A DNA stretch of 64,000 bases. It comes from an uncultured Finegoldia sp. (GTDB lineage Bacteria; Bacillota; Clostridia; Tissierellales; Peptoniphilaceae). The stretch lies in NCBI RefSeq assembly GCF_900766215.1, contig NZ_CAAFUQ010000057.1, forward strand, positions 13,365-77,364, given 5' to 3'. Positions 25,072 to 33,876 of this stretch are shown in pieces (the first letter of the stretch is position 1; the number at the start of each line of letters is the position of its first letter). Position numbers and translations under genes: made by a program. A model generated the notes under the pieces. That model was not told the DNA's origin, did no database searches, and saw only the letters and a list, made by a program, of their open reading frames with translations.

Positions 25072-25195
25072 TTAATATTTATATGTGATTTTCCATTCGA
25101 TAATAAATGAATATTCACCGAACAGAAATTATCGAGTTTAATATTCATAGGATATCCAAATGATAATTCATTTCATATCCCTCATTGCATTAAGT
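25072..25195 (-). promoter_or_regulatory. Structured 5' leader of the peptide cluster
   Basis: On the minus strand, a hairpin near the transcript start pairs GGATAT...AAATGA with TCATTT...ATATCC (25153-25184). A second potential stem pairs TCGATAAT with ATTATCGA (about 25097-25134). The leader is about 130 nt before the first start codon, long for a short-peptide gene. Confidence 0.5.
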
Positions 25196-25224
25196 ATTAT
25201 ATAACCATAAAACAGCTGTGTCAA
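25196..25224 (-). promoter_or_regulatory. Perfect consensus sigma-A promoter for the peptide cluster
   Basis: On the minus strand TTGACA (25224-25219) and TATAAT (25201-25196) are separated by exactly 17 bp. Both hexamers match consensus fully. Confidence 0.88.
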
Positions 25225-25524
25225 GCACTTTTTCAAAGTTTTTTGAAAAATTTTTGTAAAGAAAAATTAGGAAAACGAATGATTTTTGTGAGTACCGTTT
25301 TCACAGGAGGCTTATTTTTATTCGATAAATATTTTTTTAGGAAAACAAATGTTGATATGTTCAAGTTTTCTAAGAAAAATAAAAATTTCCCAGTTACTCA
25401 ATGTTTTCCTGCGATTTTCCCGAAAGAAAACAGAAAGCATTTTAAATTTTTGGGAAAATTTTTGAAAAAATTGATAATGCATATTGATGATTACAAAGAA
25501 ATTTAGTACAATAAAGCTAATTAC
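25225..25524. other. AT-rich gap without a supportable gene
   Basis: Between the peptide promoter and the M42 peptidase terminator. It contains an open frame from TTG 25243 without a ribosome binding site, and repeats of AGGAAAACRAATG at about 25268 and 25340. I see no convincing gene. Confidence 0.5.
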
Positions 25525-25554
25525 ACAAAAAAATTAGCCGAATTATTCGGCTAA
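25525..25554 (-). terminator. Terminator of the M42 peptidase gene
   Basis: TTAGCCGAAT (25534-25543) pairs with ATTCGGCTAA (25545-25554), with an A run to the left that becomes the U run on the minus strand. Confidence 0.85.
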
Positions 25555-25565
25555 TTAAGTTCAAT

Positions 25566-26597
25566 TTATTTCTTATCTTCGATGTATTTAATACACAAAT
25601 CGATAGATGCTTGTAATCCTTCTTGGTGAGTTCTTTCCATTGCGTGTGATGCATCAACTCCAGGGCCAATCAAAGCTACTCTCAAATTATATCCTGCTTC
25701 TAATGCTGCTGATCCGTCTGAACTGTAGAATGGATAGATGTCAACTGCGTGAGGAATATTATTTTCTTCACAAATTCTAACTAATCTTTCTTTTAATTCC
25801 AAATCGTAAGGGCCTGAAGAATCTGCTGCACAGATAGTTGTTTTAAATTCAGAAGATGTTTGTCCGTCTCCAGGAGCGGCCATGTCAACAACGATGAATT
25901 CGTCAGTTTCTTCTGGGATTCCATAACATGCACCGTGGCCAACTTCTTCGTAGTTTGAGATGAAGAAGTTAAGTGTGTGTTTTGGAGTGATGTTGTTTTC
26001 TACAAAATATCTTACTGTTTCATATAATACGTATACGCAAGCTTTGTCGTCTAAGTGTCTTGATTTTACAAATCCACTTTCTGTTAATTGTGTTCTTGAA
26101 TCTAAATATATAAAATCACCGACGTTAATTCCAAGTTTTTTTACATCTTCAGCTGATTCTATCTTTTCGTCGATTCTGATTTCCATTGTCTTGGCGTTTC
26201 TTTCGTTGCTTTTAGTTTCTGGGCCGTAAACGTGAACTGATTGTTTGTCGTTTAAGCATGTTCCAGTGTATTTTTTGCCAGACATTGTAGAGATAGTTAC
26301 GTATTCATTTTCAACAGAGTTGTATGCGTATCCACCTACTAAGAATGTTTTTAATCTTCCGTTAGGTTTGATTTCTTTAACCATTAATCCCAATGTATCC
26401 ACGTGAGCTGCAAATGTAGATTGTTTTTCGTCAGTTTCGCCACGAAGAGTAACAACCATTGCACCTTTGTTAGTGAAGTTGATTTCAACTTTTCCTAATT
26501 CTTCGAATTTTTTTCTAACTTTTTCCATAACGACTTTAGTGTCGCCAGATGGAGAAGAAGTCATTAAAATTTCTTGTAAAAAATCTAAATTTTCCAT
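25566..26597 (-). CDS. M42 family metallopeptidase (aminopeptidase)
   Basis: A 343-residue cytoplasmic aminopeptidase that probably forms dodecamers, as in the family, and trims peptides from the N-terminus. Metal ligands and catalytic residues are visible: AAHVDTLG, SRHLDDKACVY, NYEEVGHG (catalytic Glu), VVDMAAPGDGQ and a final SHAMERTH. The length is normal. It starts at ATG 26597 after AGGAGG. It is a single gene with its own terminator. Substrate preference (glutamyl, leucyl or other) cannot be read from the sequence. Confidence 0.92.
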   Translation of the reverse strand: MENLDFLQEILMTSSPSGDTKVVMEKVRKKFEELGKVEINFTNKGAMVVTLRGETDEKQSTFAAHVDTLGLMVKEIKPNGRLKTFLVGGYAYNSVENEYVTISTMSGKKYTGTCLNDKQSVHVYGPETKSNERNAKTMEIRIDEKIESAEDVKKLGINVGDFIYLDSRTQLTESGFVKSRHLDDKACVYVLYETVRYFVENNITPKHTLNFFISNYEEVGHGACYGIPEETDEFIVVDMAAPGDGQTSSEFKTTICAADSSGPYDLELKERLVRICEENNIPHAVDIYPFYSSDGSAALEAGYNLRVALIGPGVDASHAMERTHQEGLQASIDLCIKYIEDKK

Positions 26598-26697
26598 ATT
26601 GAGAACCTCCTAAAATATATTTTTATGATACCACATATAAACACATTGTTTCAATTATTTGAGCTCATAGTTAATATTTTCGTTAATGATTACGAGA

Positions 26698-28212
26698 TTA
26701 ATTGGTTTTTAAAATTTTCACAGTGAATGTTTCGTTTGAATACACTATTTTAATTTTATAATTCATATCTTCAAGTAAGTTTTCGACGATATACATTCCA
26801 ATTCCTTTAGATTTATTTTTTGTGGATGATACGAAAGGGTGTGTGATTTTATTTAAAAGATTTTTATCTACAGTTGTAGGATTGTTTGAAATCTCAATAA
26901 CATCATTAAAATCGCAGCATATGTTTCCTCCGAAATCTGTGTATTCTATTGCGTTTTTTAGTAAGTTATCAAAAATTATTCTGAAATGGTCATAATCTAC
27001 TATGTCGGATTTTTCTCCTTTAATCGTTACTTTCAAATTTTTCTCAGCTATTAAATCATGATGATTTTTAACGGATTCTTTCATTATCTCTGATAATTTC
27101 AAATTTTCCATTATCGGATTTTCATCAATTTTATTCATGAATAATAAATCATCTATTAGAATTTGAATTTGGTATAATTTTTTCCTAAGTTCTGGCAAGT
27201 ACTTGTCGGTGTCTTCGTATTTTCCTATTTTTTCAATCATACTATCATTTAATAAAATAGCAGTTTGAAGAGGTGTCTTCAATTCGTGAGATGTAGATTT
27301 GATGAAGATTTCTTTTTTCTTCGTGTTTTTTTCTAATATTTTATAATTCTCAGTTAGTGTTTCATACAGTGATTTCAAGTTATTAGAAAGTTCTTCGATC
27401 TCATCGTTAGTATGAATTTCCAAATCATATTTGGCGTTTTTTTGATTTTTGGATACTTTAGTGAAATTATTCATCTTTAGAATTGGTTGTGTTATTGATT
27501 TTGAGTAGATTTTATTTAGTAAGAACACTATCATTACTATAAGCAAGAAAATCACAGGAAATGCAGAAATCACAGTAGATTTTATATCGGAAATGCTGTT
27601 AAATATATAAGGATATATAGAAACATAAGTTCCTTCAGAATGTTTTGATATTAAAATAAGATTAGTAGCGATAGAATCTTTTGTTTTGGACTCTGCTTTA
27701 ATTAGTATTGAATTATTCTTTCTTTTAATACTAAAAGTGTCTTTTGATACATTATTGATATTACTGTAACTATCAATTATAACGTATTTTTCTAGTTCTT
27801 TTTTTGCTTCTTTTATTAAAGGGTTTATTAATCTTTCAGAATTTTTAGAATTTATCTCTTTGAACTCATCGGCTTCAAGAGAGCGTAAAAGATTTTTTAT
27901 ATTTTCATTTTTAATTGTCATACTTAAATTAAATCGCAGACCTGAAAACACAACTTTATCTTTTCCTTTAGGAATAAAATATGAATACATACCCTCTTTT
28001 GCGATTTCATTTAGATTATTGTAATTTTTGTTTTTTATAAATGAATCATGAACTGATGATGCAATATTCTCTGCTGATTCTATTTTTTTTTCTAAGTATA
28101 CATTGGGCATATAAAAAGCCATATAGGAAAATATAATAGTACATATCAAGAGAGTGAGGATGATATTATAGAGAAAATTTTTTGATGAAATATTTAATTT
28201 AGGCTTCTTCAT
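26698..28212 (-). CDS. Two-component sensor histidine kinase
   Basis: A 504-residue membrane sensor kinase. Two transmembrane helices (about residues 13-33 and 215-233) bracket an extracytoplasmic sensor domain of about 180 residues; a HAMP-like linker follows, then the H-box STSHELKTPLQ with phospho-acceptor H309, an N-box (LLKNAIEYTD) and a G-box (KGIGMYIVENLLE). It overlaps the response regulator gene upstream by 14 bp, so it is translationally coupled. With the ABC genes just before, it probably senses an envelope stress or antimicrobial; the ligand is unknown. Confidence 0.92.
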   Translation of the reverse strand: MKKPKLNISSKNFLYNIILTLLICTIIFSYMAFYMPNVYLEKKIESAENIASSVHDSFIKNKNYNNLNEIAKEGMYSYFIPKGKDKVVFSGLRFNLSMTIKNENIKNLLRSLEADEFKEINSKNSERLINPLIKEAKKELEKYVIIDSYSNINNVSKDTFSIKRKNNSILIKAESKTKDSIATNLILISKHSEGTYVSIYPYIFNSISDIKSTVISAFPVIFLLIVMIVFLLNKIYSKSITQPILKMNNFTKVSKNQKNAKYDLEIHTNDEIEELSNNLKSLYETLTENYKILEKNTKKKEIFIKSTSHELKTPLQTAILLNDSMIEKIGKYEDTDKYLPELRKKLYQIQILIDDLLFMNKIDENPIMENLKLSEIMKESVKNHHDLIAEKNLKVTIKGEKSDIVDYDHFRIIFDNLLKNAIEYTDFGGNICCDFNDVIEISNNPTTVDKNLLNKITHPFVSSTKNKSKGIGMYIVENLLEDMNYKIKIVYSNETFTVKILKTN

Positions 28213-28867
28213 TTAACTTATACCCCGCTCCTATAACTGTTTTAATAAAGTCTTTGGGTAGTTTTTTCCTCAAATTTTTTATATGGGAATCTATAGTTCT
28301 ACTGCTTCCATAAAAATCTGTGTTGTAGAGAGAATTAATGAGATTTTCTCTTGAAAATACTTTTGTTGGATTGTTTAGAAACAACGACATAATTTGAAAT
28401 TCTGTAACTGTTAATTTCAAATCCATTCCATTGTATAATACACGAAAACCTTCTTCATCTAACGATAATCCCGCCTGTGAAGTGTTTTGTGAAAAACTTC
28501 TTCTTTTCATTATCATTTCTAGTTTTTTAATCAATAGTATTGGCTGAACTGGCTTGACAATGTAATCATCACAATACAGATCAAAAGCACTAATTTGAGT
28601 ATTTAAATCGTCAAGAGCAGTCAGCATCAATACGTTTGAGTTTGATATAGACGGAGTATTTCGTATAAACCTTAATACATCTATTCCGCTGCTTTCTCCT
28701 TCGACCATAATATCTAAGATGATAGCATCAAAACTATTACTACTCAAAATTTTAATCGCCTCATCGCCATTTGAACTTTGACACACATCAAATCCAGCTA
28801 TTTTCATGTATTCGGTTAAAATCTCTCTTATTTGCAATTCGTCTTCTAAAAAGAATATTTTTTTCAT
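28199..28867 (-). CDS. Response regulator, OmpR/PhoB family
   Basis: A 222-residue regulator. The receiver domain (1-115) has acidic residues at 8-9, phospho-acceptor D52 (IILDIMVEG) and K105 (YIVKPVQP). The C-terminal winged helix (about 130-220) carries TVTEFQIMSLFLNNP and SRTIDSHIKNLRKKLP. It lies 51 bp after the ABC permease gene; a TATAAT-like element in that gap could add a separate promoter but has no matching -35. Target genes are probably the adjacent ABC transporter, by analogy with such clusters. Confidence 0.93.
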   Translation of the reverse strand: MKKIFFLEDELQIREILTEYMKIAGFDVCQSSNGDEAIKILSSNSFDAIILDIMVEGESSGIDVLRFIRNTPSISNSNVLMLTALDDLNTQISAFDLYCDDYIVKPVQPILLIKKLEMIMKRRSFSQNTSQAGLSLDEEGFRVLYNGMDLKLTVTEFQIMSLFLNNPTKVFSRENLINSLYNTDFYGSSRTIDSHIKNLRKKLPKDFIKTVIGAGYKLNEEA

Positions 28868-28918
28868 ACCATCACATCCTACAATAATTATATAATAAGT
28901 TGATAAAAAATGTAGTTG

Positions 28919-29671
28919 TTAGTTCGATTTGCGTTTGTTTTTGTAAATAGATATAGTAAATAATACTAATGATAATAAGACTAATACGATTAAAGATTGA
29001 AAGAATGAATAGTTTAATTTTGCTCCTTTTGCTACTTCATTCACATATTCTATAGAAGAAAAGTGACTAATTGGAATTAATTGTGCAATCTTCTTGATTC
29101 CTTTTGGCATATCCTCTACTTGAATCCCCATCATTCCTCCAAGTATCATACTAAAAAAGTATATTCCCATTGAAAGGGAAAAAGAAATAGAGAATTTTTT
29201 AAAGAATATACATATAGAATATCCGATAAAAAAAGAAGCAACAGCAATCAAAGTTACAAATCCTGTGTGTTTTATTATTGATATTAAAGGAATATTAACA
29301 CCTAAAGCGTATTTCATAACCCCAAAATAAAAAATATTACAAACAGTCCAGAATAAATAATAGACTATAAATTTGTATTTTGCCATTGATAAATGATTAA
29401 TTGAAAACAAGTCTAACCTATCATAGACACCTTCTTCCAAATCTTTAGCAAATAATGCTGATAATCCAACTAAGAATATAGAAAGTGGGCTTATAATACT
29501 AATAGTTAAAACTATGCTTCTTTTTACCTCATCAATGAGAGATGCAGGAATATCTTTGAGTCCCGATATTATTAGAAACGACATCAATATTGGAAATACC
29601 ATTCCGAAAAATAAACCTGCAAAGTTTTGTAAAAGTAACTTTGTCTCAAATTTAAAAATGTATTTGTTCAT
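28919..29671 (-). CDS. ABC transporter permease (ABC-2 type)
   Basis: A 250-residue membrane protein with about six hydrophobic helices and no other domain: the standard layout of ABC-2 type permeases that export drugs, lipids or peptides. Segments include FAGLFFGMVFPILMSFLII and ILGGMMGIQVEDMPKGIKKIAQLIPISHF, the latter a typical permease C-terminal loop. Its ATG overlaps the stop codon of the ATPase gene (TAATG), so the two subunits are made together. The cargo is unknown. Confidence 0.87.
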   Translation of the reverse strand: MNKYIFKFETKLLLQNFAGLFFGMVFPILMSFLIISGLKDIPASLIDEVKRSIVLTISIISPLSIFLVGLSALFAKDLEEGVYDRLDLFSINHLSMAKYKFIVYYLFWTVCNIFYFGVMKYALGVNIPLISIIKHTGFVTLIAVASFFIGYSICIFFKKFSISFSLSMGIYFFSMILGGMMGIQVEDMPKGIKKIAQLIPISHFSSIEYVNEVAKGAKLNYSFFQSLIVLVLLSLVLFTISIYKNKRKSN

Positions 29672-30534
29672 TATTTTGCTCCTTCCTTCTTCAATGCATT
29701 AAGAACTGTAAGTTCAATAGAATCATTCAAACGTTCGAATTGTTGATTATTATCCACAAGAGTGGATATCAATTTTTTCTCTGTATTTATATCATTAAAT
29801 CCTGCAGCTATTTTGTTTTCCATTGCTTCTAATCTTATATCTTTTGGTATAAGTGATTCTGTTATGTTGTTTTTTTCGGTTAGAATAACTGAACTTGTAC
29901 AGTACTTTAAGAACATCTCTCTTTTTTTTCCATAGAAAAGAACTTTTCCTTCATGTAAATACAACAACTTGTCACAAATATCCTCTAATTCTTGATAATA
30001 ATGACTAACCATGAGAATTGTTGTTGACTTGTCTTTGTAGTATTCTACTATTTTTTCCATTAATGATTGTCGACTCACAAAATCTAGCCCTGTTGTTACC
30101 TCATCAAATATAGTGACTGGAGAATTTTGCCACATAACCAAAATCAAAGTGAGTTTTTGTTTTTCTCCACCAGATAATTTTTTAAATGATTTGTGAAGCA
30201 ATTTTTCGAAATCGAAATACTTTATTAAATCCATCAAATTTTCATCTGATTCTATTTTTTTATTAGTAATCATTTGAATAATATCTTTTGTTTTTACCGT
30301 TTCTGAATAATTGTTAAACTGCATGTGAACTGCAATTTTTTCTTTGGGTATATCGCTTGAAATGCTCCCACTATAATTAACTAATCCCAAAATTGCCTTA
30401 ATTAACGTGGATTTTCCGGCACCATTTGATCCAATAATTCCTATTTTATGAGCATCTTCTAGGACGATTTCATCTTTAATATCAACAGCAATTTTGTCTT
30501 TGTATTGAACTTTAACGTTATTTAATTTAATCAT
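29671..30534 (-). CDS. ABC transporter ATP-binding protein
   Basis: A 287-residue nucleotide-binding subunit. Walker A is GSNGAGKST (35-43), the signature is LSGGEKQKLTLI and Walker B is VTIFDEVTTGLD. A C-terminal extension of about 80 residues ends in a helical region. The start is ATG 30534 with AGGAGGAGC upstream; an in-frame ATG at 30588 lacks a ribosome binding site and would lie in the promoter region. It is first in a four-gene unit with the permease, response regulator and kinase. Confidence 0.92.
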   Translation of the reverse strand: MIKLNNVKVQYKDKIAVDIKDEIVLEDAHKIGIIGSNGAGKSTLIKAILGLVNYSGSISSDIPKEKIAVHMQFNNYSETVKTKDIIQMITNKKIESDENLMDLIKYFDFEKLLHKSFKKLSGGEKQKLTLILVMWQNSPVTIFDEVTTGLDFVSRQSLMEKIVEYYKDKSTTILMVSHYYQELEDICDKLLYLHEGKVLFYGKKREMFLKYCTSSVILTEKNNITESLIPKDIRLEAMENKIAAGFNDINTEKKLISTLVDNNQQFERLNDSIELTVLNALKKEGAK

Positions 30535-30639
30535 AAGCTCCTCCTTGTTATCTATATAATAAAATGCTGGTGTGGATTTAAAGTGCATTTGGTATATAAT
30601 TTAGGTAAATTATTATGATAAAATTAATTGAGGTGAAAA

Positions 30640-31137
30640 ATGAAAGGATATTTTGCATCACATTTCTTCAACGACGCTATGTTTCGTTGGACTGAAGATT
30701 TGGCGAGATTTATAGAGAAAGAAGTGGACATTGATTTGTATGTGCCACAACGAAATGATTCGATAAACAACAAAAAAGACAATGATGCTACAATTACAGA
30801 CATCGACATCGCAAGAAATGACATGGCGAAGCTAAGAGAAGCAGACGTTTTGATAGCATGCCTTGATGGATTGTCGATTGACGATGGTGTTGCAGGAGAA
30901 ATCATGGCTTTTTCTGTGATGAAAGATTACGAAGAAGAATACAAATTGACTGACAAGAAAAGAATTATCATCGGATTTGTCACAGACATGAGATATTTGG
31001 GAACTGGAGAGAACAAATTATACAGAAACCAAATGATAATCGGTCAAGTTAAAGACAAGGGATATTTCATCGTTGGATATCCAAATACAGACGATTACAA
31101 GAAAGAAATCGTGAATATTATTAAAAGAGAATATTAG
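30640..31137 (+). CDS. Nucleoside 2-deoxyribosyltransferase family protein
   Basis: A 165-residue protein of the nucleoside 2-deoxyribosyltransferase fold: MKGYFASHFFN at the N-terminus, ITDIDIARNDMAKLREADVLIACLDG in the centre and DDGVAGEIMAF, where the Glu matches the usual nucleophile position. Members move deoxyribose between purine or pyrimidine bases in salvage. It starts at ATG 30640 after GAGGTG and ends at a strong terminator, so it is a single gene. Substrate range not predictable. Confidence 0.85.
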   Translation: MKGYFASHFFNDAMFRWTEDLARFIEKEVDIDLYVPQRNDSINNKKDNDATITDIDIARNDMAKLREADVLIACLDGLSIDDGVAGEIMAFSVMKDYEEEYKLTDKKRIIIGFVTDMRYLGTGENKLYRNQMIIGQVKDKGYFIVGYPNTDDYKKEIVNIIKREY

Positions 31138-31143
31138 AAAAAT

Positions 31144-31169
31144 CTAGCTAGAAATAGCTAGTTTTTTTA
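31144..31169 (+). terminator. Rho-independent terminator
   Basis: CTAGCTA (31144-31150) pairs with TAGCTAG (31155-31161) around GAAA, then T7. Confidence 0.88.
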
Positions 31170-31198
31170 TTGACAAATCATGGGAAAAACTATACTAT
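31170..31198 (+). promoter_or_regulatory. Promoter of the secreted protein/membrane protein pair
   Basis: TTGACA at 31170-31175, then 17 bp, then TACTAT at 31193-31198 (TATACTAT context). It abuts the preceding terminator. Confidence 0.75.
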
Positions 31199-31251
31199 AT
31201 AAGTGATAAGAATATTCGATATCAATAAAGAATAAAAAAGGAGTGCAATTT

Positions 31252-31881
31252 ATGCATAAGAAAAAAATATTAGCAATAATTACCCTTACTTCTTTGATTA
31301 TGGGAAGTTTTGGTGAATGTACATTAGCATCTAATAATTACAATTATTCTAATACTAAAGTAAAAGTGGAAGAGATTAATGATAATAAATTTATTATTAA
31401 TTCTGAAAAAACTGAAGAAGTATTAACCATAAGGGAAAATGATTTAGAAAAGAAGATAGAAATAAAAGATACAAAAACAGGAAGAACAGAATATATTATT
31501 TACAATAAACAAGATGACTCTGTATATTCATCATATACTGGGAATACCATATATGATAGTTCCATAAGTTTTTTTAAATCAGATATTTCGTACAGTGTAA
31601 AATATGTTTCATTTGCAAAAATGAAAGAGACTTTAGGAAATACAGCAACTGCAGGAAGTGTTTTAGGTCTAGTTATTGCTTTAGTTCCAGGAGGACAAGC
31701 TGTTGGAGGATTAATAGGCAATATTTCAACTTTAATGGGTGCTGCAGCATTTCCTATACCAAATGACTCGAAACATGGTTTAAAGTTTACTATTAAGACA
31801 ACAAAAATGTATAGATGGAGATTAGGTAAACGACATGTTTATAAAAGAATGCATGATATCACATCAGTAAGAAGGTATTAA
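31252..31881 (+). CDS. Secreted protein with hydrophobic Gly-rich segment and basic C-terminus
   Basis: A 209-residue protein. A signal peptide (about 1-27, ending TLAS) is followed by a charged region (28-105), a hydrophobic Gly/Ala-rich stretch (about 127-165, VLGLVIALVPGGQAVGGLIG) and a strongly basic C-terminus rich in Arg, Lys, His and Tyr (MYRWRLGKRHVYKRMHD). ATG 31252 is preferred to GTG 31243 because AAGGAG is correctly spaced to it. It overlaps the next gene by one base (TAATG). The layout recalls bacteriocin-like or membrane-acting secreted proteins with a partner membrane protein; I recognise no family. Confidence 0.65.
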   Translation: MHKKKILAIITLTSLIMGSFGECTLASNNYNYSNTKVKVEEINDNKFIINSEKTEEVLTIRENDLEKKIEIKDTKTGRTEYIIYNKQDDSVYSSYTGNTIYDSSISFFKSDISYSVKYVSFAKMKETLGNTATAGSVLGLVIALVPGGQAVGGLIGNISTLMGAAAFPIPNDSKHGLKFTIKTTKMYRWRLGKRHVYKRMHDITSVRRY

Positions 31882-32120
31882 TGAGAAGAAAGTACTTATC
31901 TGCAATATGCAAATTAATTTATTTAATAACAGTAATTTTAATATTTATAGTTAACAAGAGAAATATTCAATTACCAAAAATCACATTGATTCTTTTAGTG
32001 GGAATAAATATGTTTAGCTTTGCCGCAAATATATTTTTATCGGAAATATCAAAAAAGTTAAAAATTGGTATAATTTTGTCTTTGGTAATTTTTTACGTAA
32101 TTTTCTTAATTTTAATATGA
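31881..32120 (+). CDS. Small membrane protein, possible partner/immunity protein (79 aa)
   Basis: A 79-residue protein with three hydrophobic helices (about residues 8-25, 32-52 and 58-79) and a basic N-terminus (MRRKYLSAICK). Its ATG shares a base with the stop codon of the secreted protein, so the two are translationally coupled. Size, topology and coupling fit an immunity or partner protein, but that is inference from context only. It ends before a terminator at 32160. Confidence 0.6.
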   Translation: MRRKYLSAICKLIYLITVILIFIVNKRNIQLPKITLILLVGINMFSFAANIFLSEISKKLKIGIILSLVIFYVIFLILI

Positions 32121-32159
32121 TTTAATAGCAAATTGAAATATTCTTATCGTAACATAGCG

Positions 32160-32203
32160 AAGTTCTCATTGGATTTTGGTAGAGATTTGGTGAGGACTTT
32201 TTT
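32160..32203 (+). terminator. Rho-independent terminator
   Basis: AAGTTCTCA (32160-32168) pairs with TGAGGACTT (32191-32199, one G-U), followed by T's. The remaining 180 bp to purA holds a TATAAT near 32316 and nothing else I can name. Confidence 0.7.
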
Positions 32204-32387
32204 GTTGGTATTAGAATTAGATATAACTTGGTGTATAATATAAATGAAAGAATAATCCAAAATAACAAATTGGATAAATTACGGATTTTACACTATTTTT
32301 AAATGTGGGAATATGGTATAATTAGTAGTTGTGATTTGTAGTTAACTTAACAGTTAAATGAATCTAATAATTTGAAAGGAAGTTGTT

Positions 32388-33644
32388 ATGAATAAATTAG
32401 CGATAATTGGTGCACAATGGGGAGACGAAGGTAAGGGAAAGGTTGTAAATTACTTTTCCAAATTTAATGATATTATTGTAAGATCTTCAGGTGGAGCCAA
32501 CGCAGGACATACTATTTATTTTAAAGACAAAAAGTACGTACATCATTTACTACCATCAATAACTTTTGACACAGATTCTAAGGGATTCTTGGCAAAAGGA
32601 ATGGTAATCGAATTAGAACAAATGATTGAAGAGTTGAAAGTTTTGGAAGCTGATTTTCCAGGAATTTCCAAGAGATTCATGGTCGATGTAGAAACATTTA
32701 TCGTTCTACCTTACCATAAAGAAGAAGATGGATTGTTGGAATCTATGAGAAAAAATCCTATCGGAACTACAAAAAGAGGTATAGGACCTGCTTATCAAGA
32801 CAAAGCTGCTAGACAAAACGTTAGAATTATTGATTTGTTTGACGATGAATTGTTAAGAGAACGCGTTGAAGAAATAGTTTATTTGAAAAACAACATCTAC
32901 GAAGGCAAAATGCACATCGATGTCGATGAAACAGTAAATTATTTGCTTGACAAATTCGACCAATTATTAAAATTGGGCGTTACATTCACATCAGCATCTG
33001 AAATCGAAGATGAAATCAAAAACAAAAAAGTTCTTTTCGAAGGTGCACAAGGAATCATGCTTGACTTAGACTCAGGAACATACCCATACGTTACATCAAG
33101 CACAACAACTGCTTACAGCGCATCAGCAGCAGATGTTACATTGACTGATGATGACACAATCATGGGAGTTGTAAAAGCATACACATCCAGAGTTGGAGAA
33201 GGAGAATTCCCAACAGAATTGTTCGATGAAGATGCTGACAAGCTTAGAAAATTAGGCAACGAATTCGGAGCTACAACTGGAAGAAACAGACGTGTAGGCT
33301 GGATTGACCTTGCACAACTTCGTTATGCAATCAAAAAAAGCAAAATCAACTCAATTGTCATGACAAAAGCAGACGTATTAAACGGATACGACAAAGTAAA
33401 AGTATGCGTTGGATATGAAATTGATGGAGTTGAACAAAAAATGCCATTCATTTCTAATGATTTCAAAAAAGCAAAACCAATCTACAAAGAATTTGACGGT
33501 TGGAATGATGTGTTCGAAGTAAACTTCTTGAAATACATGACATTTATCGAAAAAGAATTAGATACAGAAATCTCTTACGTTTCTTATGGTCCAAAAACAG
33601 AAGAAATTATGGAAAAAAGAGATTTCATTATGAATATAAAATAG
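32388..33644 (+). CDS. purA: Adenylosuccinate synthetase
   Basis: Joins IMP and aspartate with GTP to give adenylosuccinate, the first step from IMP to AMP. The 418-residue protein has the P-loop GAQWGDEGKGK at residues 7-17, GANAGHTIYF, IGTTKRGIGPAY, GAQGIMLDLDSGTYPYVTSS and TTGRNRRVGW, all intact. The length is normal. It starts at ATG 32388 after GAAAGGAAG, with TATAAT near 32316. It is a single gene ended by the terminator at 33659. Confidence 0.97.
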   Translation: MNKLAIIGAQWGDEGKGKVVNYFSKFNDIIVRSSGGANAGHTIYFKDKKYVHHLLPSITFDTDSKGFLAKGMVIELEQMIEELKVLEADFPGISKRFMVDVETFIVLPYHKEEDGLLESMRKNPIGTTKRGIGPAYQDKAARQNVRIIDLFDDELLRERVEEIVYLKNNIYEGKMHIDVDETVNYLLDKFDQLLKLGVTFTSASEIEDEIKNKKVLFEGAQGIMLDLDSGTYPYVTSSTTTAYSASAADVTLTDDDTIMGVVKAYTSRVGEGEFPTELFDEDADKLRKLGNEFGATTGRNRRVGWIDLAQLRYAIKKSKINSIVMTKADVLNGYDKVKVCVGYEIDGVEQKMPFISNDFKKAKPIYKEFDGWNDVFEVNFLKYMTFIEKELDTEISYVSYGPKTEEIMEKRDFIMNIK

Positions 33645-33658
33645 AATTTAAATAAATT

Positions 33659-33690
33659 ATTCCGTGAGATTATTTTCACGGAATTTTTTT
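33659..33690 (+). terminator. Terminator of purA
   Basis: ATTCCGTGA (33659-33667) pairs with TCACGGAAT (33676-33684), followed by T7. Confidence 0.88.
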
Positions 33691-33876
33691 GCCCAATTTT
33701 ACAATTAACACACGATAAAAAACGAAAAAATTTTTCGAAAAAATGTTAAAATTTTTCAAAAAAATCATTTTTGTGAAACTGAAAACCATCGAACAAAAAC
33801 AAAATTCACAAAACAAATGTTGAATTATCAACGTTTAAAAGTAAAAAAATAAAAATAAAAAAATTTAAGAAAAATG

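Noticed and set aside
25243..25506. Open frame of 87 codons on the plus strand starting at TTG
   Set aside because: No ribosome binding site, AT-rich Phe/Lys-heavy composition expected by chance, and it lies between a minus-strand promoter and a minus-strand terminator.
33690..33870. AT-rich region with short TTGA..TCAA repeats as a replication origin
   Set aside because: No DnaA boxes or dnaA/dnaN genes; simple AT richness before a promoter is enough explanation.
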